Shown here: piece by piece, positions 1-6,892 of the stretch
Numbering within the stretch: position 1 is the first letter of the stretch
How the letters are laid out: every line of letters begins with the position of its first letter
Source: a virus
Virus record (IMG/VR): IMGVR_UViG_3300032213_001405
Location: 1-20,878 of that record
DNA length: 20,878 bases
Direction: 5' to 3' (one strand)
The notes under the pieces: generated by a model
The model's input: the letters and a program-made list of their open reading frames with translations, nothing else
Database searches by the model: none
Told to the model about the DNA's origin: nothing
Position numbers and translations under genes: made by a program

Positions 1-2196
1 CTTACAATCAGGGTCGTACTCATGTGTAGACAACTTGTCAATCTTAGATTGATTGTGGTCAATTTGAAGTCGGATATTTTCCAACTTGTGTTTTGTTTTC
101 GAAATTGATTGGATTGTTTCTTGTAGAACTTGCCAATCTTGTTGTAATTTATCCGAGTCTATTGAGTCAAATTGAGTTTGAAGTTCGGATAGAATTTTGT
201 TTTCATTACCGAGTTCAATTTCCAATCTTTCAGTCTCTTCTCTACACAATACAACCTTACGAACAAACTCGTCTTTCTTTTGAGTTAGTTCTTCTAAATT
301 GTGATTCATCAGTCGGTCATCAATTGGTTTGAGTGCCTTAGTCAATTCCATAATGACTTCGTTCTTGGAATCCAATCTTGCAGTGTATAGATCACGTTCT
401 TCATTGATTTCATCTAAATCCAATTGTGAACGTTTGAGGTTATCGTTTGCATCTGCAATCTTCGTAGAGTAATCCTGACGTGAGTATTCTCTGATAAGAG
501 TTTGAACCGATTTGATTTCATCGGAAGCAATTGTACTCAACTCTTCAAACAAATTGAGGTCAAGGAATTGTGCCAGAAGGTCTTTACGTTCTCTCTGTGC
601 CTTATCAATGAAGTTCGTGTTGTTTCCTTGTAGGGAGAATGCAGTTATGATAAAGTCATCATATGTACCGAGATAATTTCGGATTGCAAAGTTCGTTCCA
701 TCTCTATCATCACCATTGAGAGAAATCTTTTCACCACTTTCTTCGTGCCAGAAATCAACGTTGACCTTTACGTGTCCTCTCTTATCTTTTGTGGCGATAC
801 GTTCAATCCAGTAATCTTTTCCATTGATTTGGAATTGGAACTTACAACGGAATGTATCTTTCTTGTTATTGAGAACTTGTGATGCCTTGAATGTTCTAGA
901 ACACTTATCAAAGATACAGAACATAAGGGCATCCAATACAGATGACTTACCACTTGCGTTTGCAGCAAAGATACCATACGTTCCATTCATTTGACTGAAA
1001 TCAATCTTGTTACCTTCTCCATATGAGAACATATTGTCAAATTCAAACTTGATTGGATTCCAAATTACATTACGAAGAACAACTGATTTATCAAGGTTTG
1101 TATTGATTGTTCTGTTTATCTTTCTAACTTCATCTATTACTTCTTCTTCTACCGCAAACTCTTTTTCAAGATAATCACCGATGAGTTTGTTTTGATATTC
1201 AACATCACGAACATCACCAATAGAAACCATTGATTGCGTTTGTCCGTTTGTTGGCTTTGTTGAAAACTTCTGAATACGAATGTCATCAACCTTTACGATT
1301 GATTTTAGTTTGGCTACCGCCTTCATCAGCTCAGAGTTTGGAGTATTGTAAGAACGAACACGGATTCGGTTATGAATCGAAAATTCAGTCGGTAGATTTA
1401 CAAAATTACCTTCGTCAATATCAATAGTATAGTGAGACCAATCGTTTGGAATCTGAACAAATGTTGATTTGCCTTCAAGAAGATTCCAATGAATTATTCC
1501 GTGAACTAATCCTTCACCAAAGTTTTGTTGGATAAGAGAACCCGCATAGGCAAACTTGTTGTTTGGATGTAGATATTGAAATCCGTGAATATCACCAAAC
1601 ATACCAAAGTCAAAATCCTTGAACATATCTATATTGACTCGGTTGTTCTTGATTGTTTGACCAAATCCAATATCTGCTCTATCAATTGCACCGTGATAAA
1701 ATACTACCTTTATTCCGTCCCCTACAACGTCCTCTGCTTTGATAAAATTCTCAGGGTCTTCGTGTACAGCATTCAGAATAAAATTGACACCACCGAGGTT
1801 GTAGACCCCTGTATCCTTCAAGTAAAAGAAGTCAGGTGTATCTATTGAGTCTACGATTGGTGAAAGGGCATCCAGACGATTGCGGTTATTCAAATTCATA
1901 TCGTGATTACCAGCGATAAGAAAAACAGGTGCAATATCAGAAAGGTTTACAAGGAAGTTTCTCGTCATTACAATAAGTTCAGGAGACATATCTGTTTTTG
2001 CGTGAACAATATCTCCTGCAAGATAAATGATTGTGTTCTTATCTTGTTGAACTTGTTCTTTACAATAATCATATACCCGATTGAATACCGACTCGTATTC
2101 ATCATGTCTCTTGAAATTACGAATGTGAACGTCAGCAATGTGAATGACGTTATCTACTTTGTTTACTCTTTTTGAAATGAGTGTTTGTTGTATCAC
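1..2196 (-). CDS. Fused gp47 (Mre11/SbcD) nuclease and gp46 (Rad50/SbcC) ATPase, 3' end off the window
   Basis: One frame runs from a GTG at 2196 to the left edge with no stop: all 732 codons were read. Residues 1 to about 330 are a metallophosphoesterase of the Mre11/SbcD type: D22-V-H24, G61-D62, G96-N-H-D99, H168 in YHG, and G201-D-I-H204. Residues about 333-372 are helical and sit where Mre11 has its Rad50-binding segment. A Rad50-type ATPase half follows, with Walker A G408 to S419 (NASGKSS) and a Q-loop at Q523 (LQG). A charged coiled coil runs from about 555 to the edge, so the second ATPase lobe lies outside. In T4 the two subunits form the exonuclease that resects DNA ends for recombination-dependent replication. 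The GTG overlaps the primase stop by 4 bp and has AAGGA 7 nt upstream; no other usual start lies between it and the in-frame stop at 2221-2223. Internal ATGs at residues 389 and 403 lack a well-placed ribosome binding site, so separate gp46 translation is not supported. Confidence 0.88.
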   Translation of the reverse strand, partial: MIQQTLISKRVNKVDNVIHIADVHIRNFKRHDEYESVFNRVYDYCKEQVQQDKNTIIYLAGDIVHAKTDMSPELIVMTRNFLVNLSDIAPVFLIAGNHDMNLNNRNRLDALSPIVDSIDTPDFFYLKDTGVYNLGGVNFILNAVHEDPENFIKAEDVVGDGIKVVFYHGAIDRADIGFGQTIKNNRVNIDMFKDFDFGMFGDIHGFQYLHPNNKFAYAGSLIQQNFGEGLVHGIIHWNLLEGKSTFVQIPNDWSHYTIDIDEGNFVNLPTEFSIHNRIRVRSYNTPNSELMKAVAKLKSIVKVDDIRIQKFSTKPTNGQTQSMVSIGDVRDVEYQNKLIGDYLEKEFAVEEEVIDEVRKINRTINTNLDKSVVLRNVIWNPIKFEFDNMFSYGEGNKIDFSQMNGTYGIFAANASGKSSVLDALMFCIFDKCSRTFKASQVLNNKKDTFRCKFQFQINGKDYWIERIATKDKRGHVKVNVDFWHEESGEKISLNGDDRDGTNFAIRNYLGTYDDFIITAFSLQGNNTNFIDKAQRERKDLLAQFLDLNLFEELSTIASDEIKSVQTLIREYSRQDYSTKIADANDNLKRSQLDLDEINEERDLYTARLDSKNEVIMELTKALKPIDDRLMNHNLEELTQKKDEFVRKVVLCREETERLEIELGNENKILSELQTQFDSIDSDKLQQDWQVLQETIQSISKTKHKLENIRLQIDHNQSKIDKLSTHEYDPDCK

Positions 2197-3146
2197 ACTA
2201 ATATCCTTTCTTTCATCAAATCAAACCTATCTACCGATGGTAATGTTTCAATATACTCCGAAAATCTTTCAAATCCAAATTCATTGATGTCTTTATCTGG
2301 AAGTTTTGCCATACTTGTTTTGATTCCATTTGAAATCAACCACTCACAAATCTTTATGGAATCCTTCATCGCATCATTATCAAGGGCAACAATAACCTTT
2401 GGTGGTTTACGAATGAGTATCTTTTCTTTTAGAAGAGGTTGGACAATTTTACCGAATAGTGGTATGGCATTGAAACGGGCAGAAATGGCATCAAACACAC
2501 CTTCAACAAGTGTGATTGGTTCTTTCCAATTTATGAGGGATTCAAATCCAACAACGTCTTTACTTACAGGTGGATTTTTATACTTTGCGTTTACATCTTC
2601 AAAGATAGTTCGGGAAACAAAGAAGTTTAGGTTTAGATTATCGTCATATGATGGGACAATAATTCTACCACCATAGATACCATTTGGACAATAACCGATG
2701 TTGTATCTGAAAATATCTGTTGGGAGAATACCACGAGATTTTAGGTAAGATACCGCTTGTTTTATTTGCATTGCAATTGTGATGTCTCGTATAGAACCAA
2801 AGTCCGTAAGACGGATAAACTCTGGTGGTAATCTCAACTCCTCGTCTTTATCGTCGGTGTTGACGAATGTGTGGAGTGCCTTTGTTTTGAGGATTCTGTT
2901 GAGGGACTCGTAGTGTTGACGGTCTACCCGTAGACGTTTGAACAGGGATTGTATTGTTCTACCCTTTTCGTTGGAAATCCAACAATGCCAGAAGTTTTGG
3001 TTTTTAGAGTTAGATGAAACATCTATCTCCAACTTTGGTTTGTAGTGGGAAACGAATGGTGAAAAGAAAGAATAGTTGTTGCCGGAGGTCTTCTTTCCTT
3101 TACCTAAAACTTGTTCTAACAGATGTAATAAGTCGTGGTTTATCAT
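2193..3146 (-). CDS. DNA primase, DnaG/gp61 type, with degenerate zinc-binding domain
   Basis: This 317-residue protein should make RNA primers for lagging-strand synthesis alongside a replicative helicase not seen here. The C-terminal half has a TOPRIM fold: E215 in LVEGVFDA and D256-N-D258 in VALDNDA are the metal-binding residues, and D283/D285 in PDKD lie further on. A GRIIVPSYDD segment at 160-168 fits the catalytic core of the family. The N-terminus still has the layout of the primase zinc ribbon, but the positions expected as CPxC and CxxC read S29-P-F-V32 and C55-W-I-S58, so only one of four cysteines remains. Zinc binding by the usual ligands is therefore doubtful. The gene starts 32 bp after the endonuclease I gene ends, and its last 4 bp overlap the start of the fused nuclease. 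The ribosome binding site is weak. Family assignment is firm; the name gp61 rests on memory of the family. Confidence 0.88.
   Translation of the reverse strand: MINHDLLHLLEQVLGKGKKTSGNNYSFFSPFVSHYKPKLEIDVSSNSKNQNFWHCWISNEKGRTIQSLFKRLRVDRQHYESLNRILKTKALHTFVNTDDKDEELRLPPEFIRLTDFGSIRDITIAMQIKQAVSYLKSRGILPTDIFRYNIGYCPNGIYGGRIIVPSYDDNLNLNFFVSRTIFEDVNAKYKNPPVSKDVVGFESLINWKEPITLVEGVFDAISARFNAIPLFGKIVQPLLKEKILIRKPPKVIVALDNDAMKDSIKICEWLISNGIKTSMAKLPDKDINEFGFERFSEYIETLPSVDRFDLMKERILV
2204..2208 (-). promoter_or_regulatory. Ribosome binding site deciding the GTG start of the fused nuclease/ATPase
   Basis: AAGGA on the minus strand ends 7 nt before the GTG at 2196. It lies within the last codons of the primase gene. 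It is the evidence for using a GTG start here, because the open frame has no ATG upstream of the DVH metal-binding motif. Confidence 0.65.
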
Positions 3147-3178
3147 AGTAAAACCAATATACGACTATTTGAGGATAT
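3147..3178 (-). other. 32-bp gap between the resolvase and primase genes
   Basis: The gap is AT-rich. I see no inverted repeat strong enough for a terminator, no strong ribosome binding site for the primase and no clear promoter. Confidence 0.4.
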
Positions 3179-3586
3179 TTACAAACAATCATCCAACCAT
3201 TCTTGTGGAATTTCTTTCTTTGACCACAACCAACCCCGTTTCTCACAGAATTGGGCATATGTTGTTTTACTTCCCTTGTAGAGTTTTGCGTTTGGATTCT
3301 GAAAGACAAACCTAATATCTATGTTTGGATATTGGTCGAATATCAGTTCCATCTTTTCTCGGTCGTCCTTTACCCACCTACCCTTAGTTTCGATATACAT
3401 AGTTTCACCACTTTTCTTTTGTAGAACAAAGTCGGGTGTGTAAGTGTGGTTTGTGGCTGGTCTAATATACGAAAGTTTCTGAGTTTCGTATCCGTAATTT
3501 TTCTTGGACGATTTTAGATTTTCATTGATTGTATCTTCGAGACCAGAACGAAACCCGTGTTTTATCGCAACTGCATTTCTTTTCAT
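3179..3586 (-). CDS. T7 endonuclease I-type Holliday junction resolvase
   Basis: This 135-residue protein closely follows T7 gp3, which cuts branched DNA and Holliday junctions as a dimer. Shared blocks are GFRSGLED at 11-18, a PATNHTYTPDF stretch at 43-53, ETKGRW at 66-71, DIRFVFQN near 90, KLYKGS at about 100-105, and FCEKRGW near 113. The catalytic set of T7 endonuclease I (E20, E35, D55, E65, K67) is matched by E17, E34, D52, E66 and K68, so the enzyme looks intact. Length is close to that of T7 gp3. The ATG directly follows the stop codon of the upstream virion gene (TAAATG), which suggests translational coupling. In T4 this job belongs to the unrelated endonuclease VII (gp49). Packaging needs branch-free DNA, which would suit its position next to structural genes. 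Confidence 0.95.
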   Translation of the reverse strand: MKRNAVAIKHGFRSGLEDTINENLKSSKKNYGYETQKLSYIRPATNHTYTPDFVLQKKSGETMYIETKGRWVKDDREKMELIFDQYPNIDIRFVFQNPNAKLYKGSKTTYAQFCEKRGWLWSKKEIPQEWLDDCL

Positions 3587-5335
3587 TTATATATCCCATC
3601 TAACAATGATGTTCATATCTACGTCATCTCTCTTTTCAAGTGGTGATGCAAGTTTACCTATTGCCAACAATTCATTGTTGTCATTGTATAAACCTACCGT
3701 TGTAATGTATGGATTGAAATATGAACTTGTAACAAAACTTCTCAATGAATATGTATTTGGATCGCCACTTTCTCTCAATGATACATTTTGAGAAAGATTG
3801 AATTCATTTTTACGAATTTTACATATCACTTGGTATTCATAAAAAGTAGTTGTACTTCTAAATTCACCACTGAATCCATTTGTTCTACCAGAATAATCAA
3901 AATTACCAGTTTGACCTAGTAATGAATTTGCATACTTAGGTCTTGGATCAGATACCAAGATTTCCCCTGTCTTGTAGAAGATATTTCCTATAACATTTGT
4001 TTGGTATGCATAACCCAAACCATAAGAATTATCAGCTAAATAAGAAACTTGATTGGAAGTGAGTGACTGATTGTAAATTCTGAATTCGTCTATTGATGCA
4101 GAAATCATTCCACTGTTTGTTCCGTTACCACCAATATACATTTCATGATTATTAGAAACATTCTTATTCATATCAAATGTTTTACTAGAATTCAATGTAC
4201 CGTTTAAATGTATGCTATATACACTTCCACTCTTCTGGCAAACAACATGATACCATTGACCAGGTGTTATTGCAGATGAACTTACAGTTACTATGTTTTC
4301 CGCCGATGACTGTTCAAACACAATTCTATGTGGAGTTGGACTTGAACTGTTTGTAATTTTTATGTCAAACGGATAATGTGATGACTTTCGTTGTACAAGT
4401 GTAGTGTTGTATTTTCCTACTTGTGTGTTAAATCCATCATCCAATACCATCGTATTTTTGTTCAAAATATGATTATATGTGTAATCATAGTTTGATTGAG
4501 ATGACGGCACATTTATCCAAAAACTAATTGCGAAAGAACTTTTTGGAAGAGGGTTGAAGTTTTCTCTCGATTTTGCGTGAAGATAACCACCATCCATTAC
4601 AATACAAGTTCCACTTGAAGAAACGGGAGATGTTGTTGGTATTCCTGGCTCAAATCTAATTTGTTTAGGTTTTACATAAACAACTTCGTTTTCTCTGTTA
4701 CTAAAATCATAAACGGTATCGGTCTGTTTGTTTCTAAAACCGTATTCTCTGTATTTCTCATTGAATCCGAGATAAATAAGACATCTATCATTTCCAATGA
4801 ACTTATTTGTGTCATATGATTCATCTATAACATTACCGTCGCCATCATCTTTCATCGTATATGAATGAGACGGATTTGTACTGTAATGACTCAATCTAAA
4901 AGATTTTGGTTTTATACCTTCACCAAAAACATCTTGTGGTATCTTAATTAGAGAACCACTTATTGATAAATTCAATTCAGTTTTTGGACTTAGTAGTATC
5001 GCTGGATTCTTATCATTTTTAAACTTGTTGTAGTATTTGTGATCTATCGAATACCACAATAACTTAGGATCTAAACTTTGAGTGGTAAATACTCTTCTAT
5101 AAAGAGAAGAGCTAAGGTTTGCAACTGCTCCATAATACAAATTGTTTTCTGGATAAAGTACTCGATATACATCAATACCTAGATTTTTGTAGAATGTAGA
5201 TCTTCCTGCAAATGTTTCGGTATCATCACTTGCAAACTTCCATAGTTTATTTGCCTGAAATGGTCTTACTTCGAAATCCCCACGCTTTAGACGTTTGTAA
5301 ATCAAAGATACAATATTTCCTTTTTGAAATGACAT
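3587..5335 (-). CDS. Virion protein with LamG-like lectin domain and paralog C-terminal module
   Basis: This 582-residue protein has three parts. Residues 1 to about 240 are not recognised. Residues about 243-437 look like a LamG / concanavalin A-like beta sandwich: FAISFWINVP near 268-277, a PGQWYHVVC strand at 358-366, an HLNG turn near 376-379, an MYIGGNG strand near 399-405, and IDEFRIYNQSLT at 415-426. Such domains usually bind glycans or act as structural spacers. Residues about 455-582 match the end of the four upstream paralogs, with YITTVGLYNDNNELLAIGKL at 543-562. This copy has an insertion with RESGDPN where the others read SNNPTF. The start overlaps the upstream TAA by 1 nt. It is probably a tail or baseplate decoration that meets the host surface; that role is inferred from the domain and neighbours. 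Confidence 0.8.
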   Translation of the reverse strand: MSFQKGNIVSLIYKRLKRGDFEVRPFQANKLWKFASDDTETFAGRSTFYKNLGIDVYRVLYPENNLYYGAVANLSSSLYRRVFTTQSLDPKLLWYSIDHKYYNKFKNDKNPAILLSPKTELNLSISGSLIKIPQDVFGEGIKPKSFRLSHYSTNPSHSYTMKDDGDGNVIDESYDTNKFIGNDRCLIYLGFNEKYREYGFRNKQTDTVYDFSNRENEVVYVKPKQIRFEPGIPTTSPVSSSGTCIVMDGGYLHAKSRENFNPLPKSSFAISFWINVPSSQSNYDYTYNHILNKNTMVLDDGFNTQVGKYNTTLVQRKSSHYPFDIKITNSSSPTPHRIVFEQSSAENIVTVSSSAITPGQWYHVVCQKSGSVYSIHLNGTLNSSKTFDMNKNVSNNHEMYIGGNGTNSGMISASIDEFRIYNQSLTSNQVSYLADNSYGLGYAYQTNVIGNIFYKTGEILVSDPRPKYANSLLGQTGNFDYSGRTNGFSGEFRSTTTFYEYQVICKIRKNEFNLSQNVSLRESGDPNTYSLRSFVTSSYFNPYITTVGLYNDNNELLAIGKLASPLEKRDDVDMNIIVRWDI

Positions 5336-6891
5336 TAGTTCATTCTTAATTTTACTTCAAAAACATATGACTTGTTAGGATTCTTCAAGAGTGGTCTTTT
5401 TAATTTTCCAATTGCTAAAAGTTCATTCTTTGAATTGTACAGACCAATTGACGTGATGTACGATACAGGGTTGTCATAGAAATAACTATAACGTATTTCG
5501 TTTTTACTACCACTCACATAAGTTGGATTGGAACTATAATTGTATTCGTCTGTATCTACTCTGCAAAAATACGTTTGAGTTAAAACTTTCTCGTTTGATC
5601 TAGCGAAGAATGAACCAGAGAAATTTCTACCAGATGTTATAGTGGAGGAACCACTTATTGATAAGAATAACTTGGAAATATTATCACCGTCTATTGATGC
5701 AGTTACAGTATTGAATGAACATGATTGATCTAAAACAACACCATCCAATACAATTACACCTAGTTTTGGATATACGAGACCCCATGCATTCGCATTATCT
5801 TCATCATATACACCATCACGTTTTGAACCAGATACGAGATAGTAAAAATCGTTTATATCGCTCTTATCTGTTGTTGATTGTTTTGAATCACCACTATCAT
5901 CTATCAAAGTATAAAGTACGCTAGATGATTGATTAACAGAGACATTACTACCAGTATTTACAAGTTGGTTAGAACTTCCAGAAAGAGGTGCCAGTGATAA
6001 TTCAAAATTACCAGCGTCCAATCTATCTTTCAATAAATCTCTATCCAACTGTATTATATAGACATACTGACCGTTTACTCCATTTTTAAATGGAAATTTA
6101 GATGAACCATTTTCAACGTCACCGATACATTCCATCAAATATTTTCGATACATTGTTTTTGATGGCATCAAATTTATTGTACCGTTCATAAGATATGAAC
6201 CAGAACCATTTATGTGACCAAATGATATATCGAACTGTTGATGAGAATTTGATGTATTTGGATTCCCATTATATACTGAAAGATAGTATTTGTCTTTTGT
6301 ATTGCCATTAGATGACGTAAAGAACGTATTAAGTGCATCGTCGTCACATTTCCATATGGAAACCGTTCTGTTTTTTCGTATTATTGCAGACTTATCTTTT
6401 ACAATTGAAAATCTTTTGAATGAATATGTTTGATTTTCATCTCTTGTTAGTTCATCAATTAGATTGTTTATCAAATCATCAAAAGATTCTGTGTTTTGAA
6501 AAGATATATCTGTTGCAACTGGGTATGAATACTTTGTAGTTGAATCTATTCTTGGTGCCGGCATTTCTCCACCAGTTCTTGCACCACCAACAAAGAATTT
6601 CTTTTCAGTATTTAGATAGTTTAGAAGTAGATTTTTTAATTCTCGTTGTATCTCCATAAGGATTTCTTTCGAGAACATATTTGCCTCAGCATTTATCTTT
6701 TGAACATTTTGTTGATACTGAAATTCTACACGATTTTCAAGGTCGGTAATACCTTCCACAAATGTTATCTTTGATATGTTAACACCGTAAAACTCAGAAT
6801 TTATATCATTCAAGAGTTCGTCAAATAACCTCTGTGCCTCATCTTTGACATAAGTTGCAGGGTCTGCAATATTCATGTAAGAAAGTGACAT
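5335..6891 (-). CDS. Virion structural protein, paralog 4, with helical N-terminus
   Basis: This 518-residue protein has a unique helical N-terminal part of about 190 residues, rich in Glu, Asn and Gln, with a likely short amphipathic helix near 55-95. From about residue 198 it carries the shared module, marked by ISFGHINGSGS, a YxxYLMxC segment, DRLDAGNFELSLAPL, LIDDSGD, YYLVSGS, WGLVYPKLGVIVLDG, NYSSNPTYVSGS and YITSIGLYNSKNELLAIGKL. I recall this module from structural proteins of marine T4-like phages, with no known biochemical role. The start lies 1 nt after the stop of the 886-residue paralog with a weak ribosome binding site, so it probably relies on coupling. The helical N-terminus may attach it to a specific virion site. 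Confidence 0.78.
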   Translation of the reverse strand: MSLSYMNIADPATYVKDEAQRLFDELLNDINSEFYGVNISKITFVEGITDLENRVEFQYQQNVQKINAEANMFSKEILMEIQRELKNLLLNYLNTEKKFFVGGARTGGEMPAPRIDSTTKYSYPVATDISFQNTESFDDLINNLIDELTRDENQTYSFKRFSIVKDKSAIIRKNRTVSIWKCDDDALNTFFTSSNGNTKDKYYLSVYNGNPNTSNSHQQFDISFGHINGSGSYLMNGTINLMPSKTMYRKYLMECIGDVENGSSKFPFKNGVNGQYVYIIQLDRDLLKDRLDAGNFELSLAPLSGSSNQLVNTGSNVSVNQSSSVLYTLIDDSGDSKQSTTDKSDINDFYYLVSGSKRDGVYDEDNANAWGLVYPKLGVIVLDGVVLDQSCSFNTVTASIDGDNISKLFLSISGSSTITSGRNFSGSFFARSNEKVLTQTYFCRVDTDEYNYSSNPTYVSGSKNEIRYSYFYDNPVSYITSIGLYNSKNELLAIGKLKRPLLKNPNKSYVFEVKLRMN

Positions 6892-6892
6892 A

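Noticed and set aside
1030-1240. A separate gp46 gene starting at an internal ATG (residue 389 or 403 of the fused frame)
   Set aside because: No stop ends the nuclease part before it, no well-placed ribosome binding site precedes either ATG, and both would cut into the first strand of the ATPase.
2185-2676. A 163-codon plus-strand open frame opposite the primase gene
   Set aside because: It is antisense to a firmly identified primase and its translation shows no recognisable family. The other plus-strand frames are likewise opposite clear genes.
3584-3591. TATAAATG on the minus strand, like a T4 late promoter TATAAATA
   Set aside because: It overlaps the ATG of the endonuclease I gene, so a transcript starting downstream of it would lack that start; it is probably chance in AT-rich DNA.
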